The notes beneath the pieces were generated by a model. That model was not told where the DNA came from. It saw only the letters and a list, made by a program, of their open reading frames with translations, and searched no databases. Both the position numbers and the translations under genes were made by a program. A stretch of DNA of 64,000 nucleotides from Nocardioides rubriscoriae (GTDB taxonomy: Bacteria; Actinomycetota; Actinomycetes; Propionibacteriales; Nocardioidaceae): the NCBI RefSeq assembly GCF_008087085.1, contig NZ_VIYJ01000014.1, forward strand, positions 17,400 to 81,399, written 5' to 3'. Position 1 is the first letter of the stretch. Every line of letters begins with the position of its first letter. Shown here one piece after another: positions 43,835 to 53,043 of this stretch.

Positions 43835-43854
43835 GGGGTCCGCCCGGCGCCGCG

Positions 43855-43928
43855 CATGTAACTCACCGTCCGGTGCACTTCCCCACCGGTAGACGGGTGG
43901 GGAAGTGGTCGTAACGGTGAGTTACATG
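43855..43928. repeat. 74-bp nested palindrome, copy 1
   Basis: Outer arms GTAACTCACCGT (43858-43869) and ACGGTGAGTTAC (43914-43925), extended by CAT/ATG; inner arms CACTTCCCCACC and GGTGGGGAAGTG around a short loop. Lies between nirD and the HemD fusion gene. A second copy is at 56121-56194. Confidence 0.85.
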
Positions 43929-43958
43929 CGACGCCCAGCCTCACCCGCCCCACGCCGG

Positions 43959-44309
43959 TCACGCCCCCCGCGCGCCCGGCGTGACGAGCACGACCCCATC
44001 ACGGACTGTGGCGTCGTACGTCGGCACGCTGACCTCCGGGTCGTCGAGGCACCGTCCGGTGCGCAGGTCGTAGCCCTGCTTGTGCAGGGGCGAGGCGACG
44101 TAGGGCACGCCACCCCGGGTTCCCACGATCCCACGGGCGAGCACGCAGGCTCCACCGATGGGGTCGTAGCCGGACAGGGCGTGCACCTGGTCGTCGTGGG
44201 TGCGGAAGACGGCGACGGCCTCGCCGGCGACCAGGGCCAGCACCCCGCTCTCGCGGGTGAGGTCGTCGAGGCGGCACACCGCGACGTAGGTCTGCTGCTC
44301 GGTGGTCAC
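43959..44309 (-). CDS. nirD: Nitrite reductase small subunit
   Basis: 116 residues from a GTG overlapping the nirB stop. Rieske-like fold without the Cys-His cluster ligands (GGACVLARGIVG, then VASPLHKQGYDLRTG), as normal for NirD. It pairs with NirB in the NAD(P)H-dependent six-electron reduction of nitrite to ammonium. Downstream lies the 74-bp palindrome. Confidence 0.92.
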   Translation of the reverse strand: MTTEQQTYVAVCRLDDLTRESGVLALVAGEAVAVFRTHDDQVHALSGYDPIGGACVLARGIVGTRGGVPYVASPLHKQGYDLRTGRCLDDPEVSVPTYDATVRDGVVLVTPGARGA

Positions 44310-46873
44310 GGCGCACCGACCGGGATCGAGGCGCCCAGCGAGACCGGACCGGTCGGCTCGCCCGGCACGGACTGGCCGCGCTCCTCGCGGAAGGTGATGT
44401 GGGGGTCGGGGACGTCGGGGGCGTTGACGAACGACACGAACCGGCGCAGCTTGTCGGGGTCGTCGAGGGTGGCCTTCCACTCGTCGAAGTAGCCGCCGAC
44501 GTGGCGCTCCATCGCAGCCTCGAGCTCCGAGCCGAGGCCGAGCACGTCGTCGACGACCACCGCGCGCACGCGCTCCAGCCCGCCGTCGAGGGAGTCGACC
44601 CAGGGCGCGGTGCGCTGGAGCCGGTCGGCGGTGCGGACGTAGTACATGAGGAACCGGTCGAGGTAGCGGACCAGCGTCTCGGTGTCGAGGTCGCCGACGA
44701 GCAGCCGCGCGTGCACGGGGGTGGCGCCACCGTTGCCGCCGACGTAGAGGTTCCACCCCTTCTCGGTGGCGATGACGCCGAAGTCCTTGCCGCGCGCCTC
44801 GGCGCACTCGCGCGCGCACCCGGACACCCCGCCCTTGAGCTTGTGCGGCGAGCGCAGCCCGCGGTAGCGCAGCTCGAGGTCGATGGCGAGCTGGGTCGAG
44901 TCCTGCACGCCGTAGCGGCACCAGGTCGAGCCGACGCACGACTTCACGGTGCGCAGCGACTTGCCGTAGGCGTGGCCGGACTCGAAGCCGGCGTCGACCA
45001 GGCGTCGCCAGATCGCGGGCAGCTCCTCCATCCGGGCGCCGAACAGGTCGATGCGCTGCCCGCCGGTGATCTTGGTGTAGAGCCCGAAGTCGCGCGCGAC
45101 CTCGCCGATCACGATCAGCCCCTCGGGCGTCACCTCGCCGCCGGGGATCCGTGGCACGACCGAGTAGGTGCCGTTGCGCTGGATGTTGGCGAGGTAGGCG
45201 TCGTTGGTGTCCTGGATCGTCACGTGCGCGGCGTCGAGCACGTGGTGCCCCCCGAGCCGGGAGGCCAGGATCGAGGCCACCGCCGGCTTGCAGACGTCGC
45301 AGCCGCGCCCGCCGGTGCCGTGCGCGGCGAGCACGGCGTCGTACGTCGTGTGCTCGTGGATCGCGACGACCTCGAAGAGCTCCTGCCGGGTCAGGGCGAA
45401 GTGCTCGCACAGGCTGCGATCGACCACCTTGCCCACCGACTCGAAGTAGTCCTCGATGAGCTTCTTGGTCAGCGACTTGCACGACCCGCAGGTCGACCCG
45501 GCACGCGTGGTCTCCCCCGCCGCGGCGGCCGCGACGATGTCGGCCTTGGTCACGTCGTTGCACGAGCAGACCTGCGCCTCGTCGGGCAGCACCAGCCCGC
45601 CCGACCCGCCCGAGGTCACCGGCAGGATGAGCTCCTCGGGGTTGGCCGGCAGCGGCAGGCCGGCACTGGTCGGGGTGGCGAGCATCGGGCGCAGCACCCC
45701 GTACGCCGACGCGTCGCCGACCAGCACGCCGCCGAGCAGCCGGGTGCCGTCGTCGCTGACGACGAGCTTCTTGTAGACCCCCGCGACGGCGTCTGCGTAG
45801 ACGAGCTCGAGGGCACCCTCGGTGGTCGCGAACGCGTCGCCGAACGACGCCACGTCGACGCCCATCAGCTTGAGCTTGGTCGACAGGTCGGCCCCGGTGA
45901 AGGCGCCGTCGCCGCCGAGCAGCGCGTCGACGGCCACCTCGGCCATGGCGTAGCCGGGCGCGACCAGGCCGTACATCCGCCCGCCCGGCGCCGCGCACTC
46001 CCCGATCGCCCACACGTGCGGGTCGGAGGTCCGGCACTGCGCGTCGACCAGGACGCCGCCGCGCTCGGCCAGGTCGAGTCCGGCCGCGCGCGCCAGCGCG
46101 TCGCGGGGCCGGATGCCGGCCGAGAACACGACCAGGTCGGCGTCGACGCTGGTCGAGGTGCGAGCGGAGCGAGCCTCGAGACCACCGTCGACCTCCATCG
46201 CCAGCCCGGTGACCCGCTCCTGCCCCAGCACCGCGGTCGTCATGGCGCCGGTGTGCACGGTGAGCCCGAGGCCCTCGACGTGGCGCCGCAGGCAGGCGCC
46301 ACCGGCGTCGTCGACCTGCACCGCCATCAGGCGTGGCGCCATCTCGACGACGTGGGTCTCGAGGCCCAGGTCGGCCAGCGCCTTGGCGGCCTCGAGCCCG
46401 AGCAGCCCGCCGCCGATCACCGCACCGACCCGGGCCCCGGCGGCGGCGTCGCGGATCGCCTCGAGGTCCTCGATCGTGCGGTAGACGAACGCGCCGGTCA
46501 GGTCGTGGCCCGGCACCGGTGGCACGAACGGCGCCGCGCCGGTGGCGAGCACCAGCTCGTCGTACCGGATCACGTGGCCGTCGTCGAGCAGCAGGGTCCG
46601 CGACCCCGGGTCGAACCCGGTCACCGCCCGGCCGAGCAGCAGCCGGACCCGCGGGTCGTCGTACTCGCCCTCGGGCAGCAGCGACAGGGCCTCGGCGCCG
46701 ACCTCGAAGAACGACGTGAGCGCGACCCGGTCGTAGGCCGGGCGGGCCTCCTCGCCGACCACCACGACGTCGTGGGTCTCGGTCAGGCCGCGCTCGATCG
46801 CGGCCTGGACGAAGCGGTGGCCGACCATGCCGTGGCCGACGACGACCAGGGTCCTGCGGTGATGTGGGCTCAT
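44306..46873 (-). CDS. nirB: NAD(P)H nitrite reductase large subunit
   Basis: 855 residues. FAD/NAD-binding domain from residue 1 (VVVGHGMVGHRFVQ, IGGGLLGLEAA), a BFD-like [2Fe-2S] domain (VCSCNDVTKADI, GSTCGSCKSL), and the siroheme/4Fe-4S core with SCVGSTWCRYG and GGVSGCARECAEA. It reduces nitrite to ammonium in the cytosol with NirD. The start overlaps the upstream oxidoreductase stop (ATGA). A short palindromic repeat at 46151-46183 encodes part of a surface linker (EARSARTSTS). Confidence 0.95.
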   Translation of the reverse strand: MSPHHRRTLVVVGHGMVGHRFVQAAIERGLTETHDVVVVGEEARPAYDRVALTSFFEVGAEALSLLPEGEYDDPRVRLLLGRAVTGFDPGSRTLLLDDGHVIRYDELVLATGAAPFVPPVPGHDLTGAFVYRTIEDLEAIRDAAAGARVGAVIGGGLLGLEAAKALADLGLETHVVEMAPRLMAVQVDDAGGACLRRHVEGLGLTVHTGAMTTAVLGQERVTGLAMEVDGGLEARSARTSTSVDADLVVFSAGIRPRDALARAAGLDLAERGGVLVDAQCRTSDPHVWAIGECAAPGGRMYGLVAPGYAMAEVAVDALLGGDGAFTGADLSTKLKLMGVDVASFGDAFATTEGALELVYADAVAGVYKKLVVSDDGTRLLGGVLVGDASAYGVLRPMLATPTSAGLPLPANPEELILPVTSGGSGGLVLPDEAQVCSCNDVTKADIVAAAAAGETTRAGSTCGSCKSLTKKLIEDYFESVGKVVDRSLCEHFALTRQELFEVVAIHEHTTYDAVLAAHGTGGRGCDVCKPAVASILASRLGGHHVLDAAHVTIQDTNDAYLANIQRNGTYSVVPRIPGGEVTPEGLIVIGEVARDFGLYTKITGGQRIDLFGARMEELPAIWRRLVDAGFESGHAYGKSLRTVKSCVGSTWCRYGVQDSTQLAIDLELRYRGLRSPHKLKGGVSGCARECAEARGKDFGVIATEKGWNLYVGGNGGATPVHARLLVGDLDTETLVRYLDRFLMYYVRTADRLQRTAPWVDSLDGGLERVRAVVVDDVLGLGSELEAAMERHVGGYFDEWKATLDDPDKLRRFVSFVNAPDVPDPHITFREERGQSVPGEPTGPVSLGASIPVGAP
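46151..46183. repeat. Palindromic repeat inside nirB (inverted copy)
   Basis: GGTCGAGGTGCGAGC through GCCTCGAGACC is the complement of the repeat at 57979-58014, here within the coding sequence of nirB, in phase and encoding a Ser/Thr/Arg-rich linker. Confidence 0.7.
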
Positions 46874-48327
46874 GAGGGGACCTCCAGGTGGATCGGCGGG
46901 GTGCGGGTAGCGAGCAGGTGGCGGACGGTGTCGGTGCAGCCGCCGCAGCCGGTGGTGGCGCGGGTGGTGTCGCGCACGGCCGCGAGCGAGGCGCACGCGC
47001 GGATCGCGCCGGCGGTGACGCCGGCGCAGGAGCAGACCTCGGAGGCGTCGTTGACCACGAGCGGCGCCGCGGCGCGCTCGCCGAGGAGCAGGTCGCCGGG
47101 CTCGTGCGCTGCCAGGCGGGTACGCCGGTCGTAGAGCTGGGTGATCAGCCCGATCCGCGACAGGTCGCCGACCAGGGTGGCCGCGACGATGCGACCGTCG
47201 GCGACCACGAGCCGGCGGTGCGACCCAGCGACCGGGTTGGAGACCTCGACGACCTCGCCCTCCGCGTCGGCATCACCGAGCACGGCGACGTCGAGGTCGG
47301 TGGCCCGCAGCCGCGCGACCGTCCGGCTGCCGTCGTACGGCGGGGTGATCCGGCCGGCCAGGTGGGCGGCCAGCAGCTCGGCCTGCTCCCAGGCCGGCGG
47401 CACGAACCCGGTGGTGCGGTCACCGCGCTGGGCGCAGTCGCCGATCGCGTGCACGTGCGGGTCGCTGGTGGTGAGGTGCGCGTCGACGACGACGCCGCGG
47501 CGCACCTCGAGCCCGGCGTTGCGGGCCAGGCCGGTCGAGGGCCGGCCGCCGGCGGTCAGCACGACGAGGTCGGTCGACAGGGTGTGGCCGTTGTCGAGCC
47601 GCAGGCCCCCGTCGGGCCCGTCGGTCAGGCGGACGGCGCGGGCGCCGGTGTAGACCTCGGTGCCGAGCCGGCGCAGGTCGCGGGCGAGGATCCGGCCGGC
47701 CTGGGTGCCGACCTGGCTGCGCAGCAGGTGCTCACCGCCCTCGACGACCTCCGTCGCCACGCCGCGCACCGACAGGGCGCGCGCGACCTGGAGGCCGAGG
47801 AGTCCGCCGCCGACCACGACCGCCCGGCGCGCCTGCGGGAGCGCCGCGAGCAGGCGGGTGCAGTCGTCGAGGTGGCGGAAGGCGTGCACGCGCTCGTGCA
47901 GGCGGCCGTCGACCTGCACCAGCCCGCGGATCGGCGGCAGCGTCGGGATGCTCCCCGTCGCCAGCACCAGCCGGTCGTAGGGGATCGTCTCGCCGTCGAC
48001 GAGCATCACGTCGCGGCGCTCGAGGTCGACCGTCAGCACCCGTGAGCCCAGGCGCAGCTCGACGTCGTGGTCGGCGTACCACTGCGCGGAGCGCAGGGTC
48101 AGGGCCGAGGGCTCGTGGGTGCCCTCGAGCACGGCCGAGAGCAGGATCCGGTTGTAGGGCAGGTGGGGCTCGTCGCCGATCAGGGTGACCGTGATCGGGT
48201 CGTCCGCCCCAGCGTGCGTCCTGGCTCCCGCTGGGGCGGACGACCCGACCAACCCCTCGACCAACCGGACCGCAGCCATGCCGGCACCGATGACCACGAT
48301 CCTCTGCGGCCCGGGCGGGGCGCTCAT
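46870..48327 (-). CDS. FAD-dependent nitrite/nitrate reductase subunit (NasB-like)
   Basis: 485 residues. Pyridine-nucleotide-disulfide oxidoreductase fold (IVVIGAGMAAVRLVEG; VVVGGGLLGLQVARAL) with a C-terminal BFD-type [2Fe-2S] module (EVCSCAGVTAGAI, TTGCGGC). It should feed electrons from NAD(P)H to the NasC catalytic subunit. Overlaps are 4 bp on each side. A perfect 17-bp-arm palindrome at 48197-48246 lies within its N-terminal coding part. Confidence 0.86.
   Translation of the reverse strand: MSAPPGPQRIVVIGAGMAAVRLVEGLVGSSAPAGARTHAGADDPITVTLIGDEPHLPYNRILLSAVLEGTHEPSALTLRSAQWYADHDVELRLGSRVLTVDLERRDVMLVDGETIPYDRLVLATGSIPTLPPIRGLVQVDGRLHERVHAFRHLDDCTRLLAALPQARRAVVVGGGLLGLQVARALSVRGVATEVVEGGEHLLRSQVGTQAGRILARDLRRLGTEVYTGARAVRLTDGPDGGLRLDNGHTLSTDLVVLTAGGRPSTGLARNAGLEVRRGVVVDAHLTTSDPHVHAIGDCAQRGDRTTGFVPPAWEQAELLAAHLAGRITPPYDGSRTVARLRATDLDVAVLGDADAEGEVVEVSNPVAGSHRRLVVADGRIVAATLVGDLSRIGLITQLYDRRTRLAAHEPGDLLLGERAAAPLVVNDASEVCSCAGVTAGAIRACASLAAVRDTTRATTGCGGCTDTVRHLLATRTPPIHLEVPS
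48197..48246. repeat. Palindrome with 17-bp perfect arms inside the NasB-like gene
   Basis: GGGTCGTCCGCCCCAGC (48197-48213) and its exact complement (48230-48246) flank a 16-nt loop. It encodes a loop (GSSAPAGARTHAGADD) between the first beta strand and the next in the FAD domain. Confidence 0.75.
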
Positions 48328-50372
48328 GCGCGCACCGCCGCGGCGCAGACCTTGAACGCAGGCATCCGGCTCGACGGGTCGAGCGCGTCGTGGGTGAGCC
48401 GGTTGGCGCCGACCCAGTGGAAGGGCACGAAGACGGTGTCGGGGCGGATGGTGGTGACGACGCGGGCCGGCGCCTTGAGCTCGCCGCGGCGCGTGGTGAC
48501 CACGACGGGCTCGCCGTCGCGGACGCCGACGCGGGCGGCGAGCATCGGGTGCAGCTCGACGAAGGGCCCGTCGTGGGGCAGGTCGGTGATCCGGCGGGTC
48601 TGGGCGCCGGACTGGTACTGCGCGAGCACGCGTCCGGTCGTGAGGTGCACCGGGTAGTCGTCGTCGGGCTGCTCGGCGGCCCCGACGTGGTCGACCACCA
48701 CGCACCGCGCGCGACCGTCGGGGGTGGCGAAGGCGTCGGCGAACAGCCGGGGCGTGCCGGGGTGGTCGGCGCTCGGGCAGGGCCAGAAGACACCGTGCTC
48801 GGCGCGGATCCGGTCGTAGGTGATGCCGGCGTAGTCGGCGCGGCCGCCGGCCGAGGCGCGGGCCAGCTCGGCGAACGCCTCCTCGGGGTCGGTCGGGAAC
48901 GCCGCGGTCGACCCGAGGCGCGAGGCCAGCCCGGCGATGACGTCGAGGTCGGAGCGCACGCCCGCGGGCGGGGCGACCGCCTGCTGGCGCAGGATGACGC
49001 GGCCCTCGAGGTTGGTCATGGTGCCGGTCTCCTCCGCCCACTGCGTCACCGGCAGCACGACGTCGGCCATCGCGGCGGTCTCGCTGAGCACGACGTCGGC
49101 GACGACGAGCAGGTCGAGCGCGGCCAGCCGCTCGGCGACGTGGACGGCGTTGGGCGCCGAGACGACGATGTTGCTGGCGTGCACGAGCAGCGCTCTCGGT
49201 CCGCCGTCGGTGCCGAGCGAGTCGAGCAGCTCGTAGGCCGACAACCCCTTGCCGGGCAGACTCTCTGGCTCGACGCCCCAGACGCCGGCGACGTGCGCGC
49301 GGGCGGCGGGGTCGTCGATCATCCGGTAGCCGGGCAGCTGGTCGGACTTCTGGCCGTGCTCGCGACCGCCCTGGCCGTTGCCCTGGCCGGTGAGACAGCC
49401 GTAGCCGGCCGACGGCTTGCCGCACATGCCGAGCGCGAGCGCGACGTTGATCCAGGCGAGCACGGTGGCGGTGCCCTGGCTGTGCTGCTCGGCGCCGCGG
49501 GCGGTCAGCACCGTGACCCTGGCGGCGCCGGCCAGCAGCGTCGCCAGCGCGCGCAGCTCGTCGGCGCCCACCCCGCTCACGCGCTCGACCCGCTCGGGCC
49601 ACCACGCGGCGACCGAGCGGCGTACGTCGTCGAAGCCGGTGGTGCGGGCCGCGACGTAGGCCTCGTCGACGGCCCCGGCGGCGTCGAGCAGGTGCAGCAC
49701 CCCCAGCGCGAGCGGGAGGTCGGTGCCGGGCACCGGCTGCAGGAACAGGTCGGCGCGGTCGGCGGTCGGCGTACGCCGCGGGTCGATCACGACGACCCGG
49801 CCGCCGCGCTCGCGCAGCCGGTCGAGGTGGCGCGCGGCCGGCGGCATGGTCTCGGCGAGGTTGGAGCCGACGAGCACGAGCACGTCGGTCTGCTCGACGT
49901 CGGCCAGCGGAAAGGGCAGGCCCCGGTCGACGCCGAAGGCCTGGTTGCCGGCGGAGGCCGCCGAGCTCATGCACCACCGGCCGTTGTAGTCGATCAGGCT
50001 CGTGCCGAGCGCGACGCGGGCCAGCTTGCCCAGCAGGTAGGCCTTCTCGTTGGTCAGCCCCCCGCCGCCGAAGACCGCCACGGCGTCCTTGCCGTGGTCG
50101 CGCTGGATCGACGTGAGGCGGGCGGCGACCAGGTCGAGCGCGTCGTCCCAGGTGGCGGCGGCGAGCTCGCCGGTCGCGGGGTCGCGCACCAGCGGCGTGG
50201 TGAGCCGCTCGCGGTGACCGCGCAGCCCGGTGGCGGTCCAGCCCTTGCGGCACAGGGCCCCGTCGTTGACCGGGAACTCCGGCCACGCCTGCACCGCCAG
50301 GGCGGCACGACCCTCGCGCTGGAGGGTCATGCCGCACTGGAGGCTGCAGTAGGGGCAGTGGGTCTGCGTCAT
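48324..50372 (-). CDS. nasC: Assimilatory nitrate reductase catalytic subunit
   Basis: 682 residues. N-terminal [4Fe-4S] Cys at 6, 9, 13 and 41 (HCPYCSLQCGM, LCRKG), then the molybdopterin oxidoreductase core and a molydopterin dinucleotide-binding domain at the end (TGRVLAQYQSG, THDALDPSS). No Tat signal, so cytosolic and assimilatory. It reduces nitrate to nitrite with electrons from the adjacent flavoprotein. MFS transporter upstream. Confidence 0.93.
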   Translation of the reverse strand: MTQTHCPYCSLQCGMTLQREGRAALAVQAWPEFPVNDGALCRKGWTATGLRGHRERLTTPLVRDPATGELAAATWDDALDLVAARLTSIQRDHGKDAVAVFGGGGLTNEKAYLLGKLARVALGTSLIDYNGRWCMSSAASAGNQAFGVDRGLPFPLADVEQTDVLVLVGSNLAETMPPAARHLDRLRERGGRVVVIDPRRTPTADRADLFLQPVPGTDLPLALGVLHLLDAAGAVDEAYVAARTTGFDDVRRSVAAWWPERVERVSGVGADELRALATLLAGAARVTVLTARGAEQHSQGTATVLAWINVALALGMCGKPSAGYGCLTGQGNGQGGREHGQKSDQLPGYRMIDDPAARAHVAGVWGVEPESLPGKGLSAYELLDSLGTDGGPRALLVHASNIVVSAPNAVHVAERLAALDLLVVADVVLSETAAMADVVLPVTQWAEETGTMTNLEGRVILRQQAVAPPAGVRSDLDVIAGLASRLGSTAAFPTDPEEAFAELARASAGGRADYAGITYDRIRAEHGVFWPCPSADHPGTPRLFADAFATPDGRARCVVVDHVGAAEQPDDDYPVHLTTGRVLAQYQSGAQTRRITDLPHDGPFVELHPMLAARVGVRDGEPVVVTTRRGELKAPARVVTTIRPDTVFVPFHWVGANRLTHDALDPSSRMPAFKVCAAAVRA

Positions 50373-50382
50373 GAGGTGGTCG

Positions 50383-51885
50383 TCAGATCCCGGCGGTCGC
50401 GAGGCTGGCGGCCGTCGAGCGCCGGCGCAGGAAGACGGCGTAGGTGACCACGGCGCACACGACGTAGTAGGCGGTGAAGACCATGAACGCACCCTTGGTC
50501 GCCGACAGCGGGTCCTCGACCCACGGCGACGAGAAGGCGATCGGGATCAGGAAGCCGCCCAGGGCACCGACCGCACCGATGACGCCGATGGCCGCCGACG
50601 ACTGCTTGGTGGCCTCGTGCACCGCTGCGGAGCGCTCGGGGGTGTGGGGCGTCGTGGCCTGCTCGGCCTCGCGGCGGAAGATCGCCGGGATCATCTTGTA
50701 CGTCGACCCGTTGCCGATGCCGGTGCAGGCGAAGATGAGCAGGAAGAAGGTCAGGAACGCCGGGAACCACGCCTTGTTGTCGAGCGCGATCGCCGGGTCG
50801 GCGGTCGGGTTGGACCGCAGCTGCGTGAGCGTCCAGAGCACGGCCAGGGTGAAGACGACCATCCCGCAGAACGCGCCGAGGGTGACCCGGGCGCCGCCGA
50901 GCCGGTCGGCGAGCCAGCCGCCGAAGGGGCGGGTGAGCGAGCCGATGCCGGCACCGAGGAAGGCGAAGTAGGCGAAGAAGATGCCGGTGCCGAGCGGGGC
51001 CGGCTCGGGCACCCAGAAGTTGAGCTTGATGAGCAGCGGCATCGCGGCGGAGTAGCCGATGAACGAGCCGAAGGTGCCGATGTAGAGGAACGCCATCACC
51101 CACGTCTTCTGGTGCTTGACCACCTGCAACTGCTCGCGCGGCTTGGAGACCGCGGAGGTGAGGTTGTCCATCCGCAGGGCCGCGGCGAGGGTCGCGACGA
51201 CGGCGAGGGCGGCGTAGACGTAGGCGGCGTACTGCAGGCTGATGCCGGACTCACGGGCCTTGACCAGGCCGAAGATGCCGGCACCGCCGACGATCACCGG
51301 CAGGAGCAGCTGGATCAGCGAGACGCCGAGGTTGCCGCCGGCGGCGTTGAGCCCGAGGGCCGCGCCCTTCTTGGCCGCGGGGTAGAAGAAGTTGATGTTG
51401 GCCATCGAGCTGGCGAAGTTGCCGCCGCCGAAGCCGGCCGTGGCCGCGATGACGCAGAAGACCCAGTACGGCGTGCCCGGCTGCTGCACGACGTAGGCGA
51501 ACAGCAGCGTGGGGACCAGCAGCAGCGACGCGCTGATCATCGTCCAGTTGCGCCCGCCGAACATCGGCACCGCGAACGTGTAGGGCAGCCGCAGCAGCGA
51601 GCCGACCAGGTTGGGCAGCGCCACCAGGAAGAACAGCTGCTGCGGGGTGAACGCGAAGCCCTGGGCGACCAGGAAGGCCGAGCTGACGCTCCAGATCAGC
51701 CACACCGAGAAGCCGAGGTGCTCGGCGAAGATCGACCACACCAGGTTGCGGCGGGCGACCTGCTTGCCGCCGTTGTCCCAGAAGTCCGGGTCCTCGGGGC
51801 GCCAGTCGTCGATCCAGTGCTTGCCACGGCGGGCCGTGGGTGCGGCCGCGGCGACTGTCGCGGCGGCCGGGGCGGTTGTCGTCAT
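50383..51885 (-). CDS. narK: Nitrate/nitrite MFS transporter
   Basis: 500 residues with 12 membrane helices. NarK signature segments are present: GFGGGNFASSMANINFFYP near 150-168 and ACTGIGNGSTYKMIP near 385-400, which hold the nitrate signature loops. The long first loop (GKHWIDDWRPEDPDFWD) is typical of the NarK2-like actinobacterial type. ATG 51885; a TTG at 51897 is less likely. It opens the nitrate locus. Confidence 0.92.
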   Translation of the reverse strand: MTTTAPAAATVAAAAPTARRGKHWIDDWRPEDPDFWDNGGKQVARRNLVWSIFAEHLGFSVWLIWSVSSAFLVAQGFAFTPQQLFFLVALPNLVGSLLRLPYTFAVPMFGGRNWTMISASLLLVPTLLFAYVVQQPGTPYWVFCVIAATAGFGGGNFASSMANINFFYPAAKKGAALGLNAAGGNLGVSLIQLLLPVIVGGAGIFGLVKARESGISLQYAAYVYAALAVVATLAAALRMDNLTSAVSKPREQLQVVKHQKTWVMAFLYIGTFGSFIGYSAAMPLLIKLNFWVPEPAPLGTGIFFAYFAFLGAGIGSLTRPFGGWLADRLGGARVTLGAFCGMVVFTLAVLWTLTQLRSNPTADPAIALDNKAWFPAFLTFFLLIFACTGIGNGSTYKMIPAIFRREAEQATTPHTPERSAAVHEATKQSSAAIGVIGAVGALGGFLIPIAFSSPWVEDPLSATKGAFMVFTAYYVVCAVVTYAVFLRRRSTAASLATAGI

Positions 51886-51950
51886 GCGAGCAGTCAAGGC
51901 AGCGCAGGTTTCGTCGCGGGTCGCGCGATCGCAAACCTTGTGTCACCGCG

Positions 51951-51982
51951 ATCTCACGACCTCACACATCTCACGGCCTCAC
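51951..51982. promoter_or_regulatory. Two 15-bp direct repeats upstream of narK
   Basis: ATCTCACGRCCTCAC occurs at 51951-51965 and 51968-51982, period 17 bp, in the gap between narK and the divergent epimerase gene. A further CTCAC follows at 51991. Possible site for a nitrogen or nitrate regulator; a canonical GlnR box was not found. Confidence 0.45.
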
Positions 51983-52041
51983 GCCGTCGGCTCACAGCAG
52001 AACTGCTTGCCCGCCGCTCTGCGGACCAGCACGGTGGAGCC

Positions 52042-53043
52042 ATGAAGCTCCTGGTGCTCGGTGGCACGGTGTTCCTGTCCAGGGCGGTGGCCGCCGAGGC
52101 CGTACGACGCGGGCACGAGGTGGTGTGCGCGTGCCGGGGCACGTCGGGCACGGTGCCCGACGGGGCGCGCCTGGTGCGCTGGGACCGCGGAGCCGGTGAC
52201 CCGGCCCCGGTCGACGAGGTCGGCCCGGGCGTCGACGCGGTCGTCGACGTGGCGCGACACCCGTCGTGGGTGCGCGCCGGCGTGGCGGCGTACCCCGCGG
52301 CGCACTGGGTGTTCGTGTCGACCATCAACGTCTACGCCGACGACGCCACGCCCGGCGGACCGGGCGACACCCCGCTGCACGAGGCCGTGCACACCGACGA
52401 GGACGTCAGCGCCTCGCCCGAGCTGTACGGCGCCATGAAGGTCGGCTGCGAGGAGGCGGTCACGGCCGCCGCGGCGTCGGCGATGCTCGTGCGGCCCGGG
52501 CTGATCGTCGGGCCGGGCGACCCCACGGGCCGGTTCTCCTACTGGCCCGAGCGGCTCGCCGAGGCGGGCCCCGGCGACGAGGTGCTGGCCGGCGGCGACC
52601 CGGGCGACCTGGTCCAGGTGATCGACGTGCGCGACCTCGCGGCCTGGATCGTGTCGGCCGCCCAGGCGCGCACCACCGGGGCCTACGACGCCACCGGCGA
52701 GGCGACCCCGCTCGGCGAGCTGCTCGCCGGGGTCGCGGCGGGCGTCGGCTCCTCGCCGACGCTGACCTGGGTGCCGGGCGAGGGGCTCGCCGAGCACGAC
52801 GTCGAGCCGTGGGCCGGTCCGAAGGGCCTGCCGCTGTGGCTGCCCCGGCCGGCGTACGACGGGATGATGCGGCGCGACGTGAGCGCGTCCTTCGCCGCCG
52901 GCCTCAGCACCCGCCCGACCGCCGAAACCGCGCGCGACACGCTCGCGTGGCTGCGCGAGCACCCCGACGCCGAGCGCACCGGGCTCTCGCGCGAGCACGA
53001 GCGCGCCGTGCTCGACGCGTGGCGGTCGCGCTCGGTGGGCTAG
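52042..53043 (+). CDS. NAD-dependent epimerase/dehydratase family protein
   Basis: 333 residues, extended SDR fold. Cofactor motif LVLGGTVFLSRAVA (4-17), active-site region STINVYADD and LYGAMKVGCE (Y-x-x-x-K near 132-136). A large C-terminal insertion (TWVPGEGLAEHDVEPW) is typical of reductases acting on sugar nucleotides or small carbonyls. No carbohydrate operon around it. Stops share CTAG with the osmC gene. Confidence 0.82.
   Translation: MKLLVLGGTVFLSRAVAAEAVRRGHEVVCACRGTSGTVPDGARLVRWDRGAGDPAPVDEVGPGVDAVVDVARHPSWVRAGVAAYPAAHWVFVSTINVYADDATPGGPGDTPLHEAVHTDEDVSASPELYGAMKVGCEEAVTAAAASAMLVRPGLIVGPGDPTGRFSYWPERLAEAGPGDEVLAGGDPGDLVQVIDVRDLAAWIVSAAQARTTGAYDATGEATPLGELLAGVAAGVGSSPTLTWVPGEGLAEHDVEPWAGPKGLPLWLPRPAYDGMMRRDVSASFAAGLSTRPTAETARDTLAWLREHPDAERTGLSREHERAVLDAWRSRSVG

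Noticed and set aside
51886..52041. GlnR box upstream of narK
   Set aside because: No gTnAC-N6-GaAAC pair at acceptable match on either strand.
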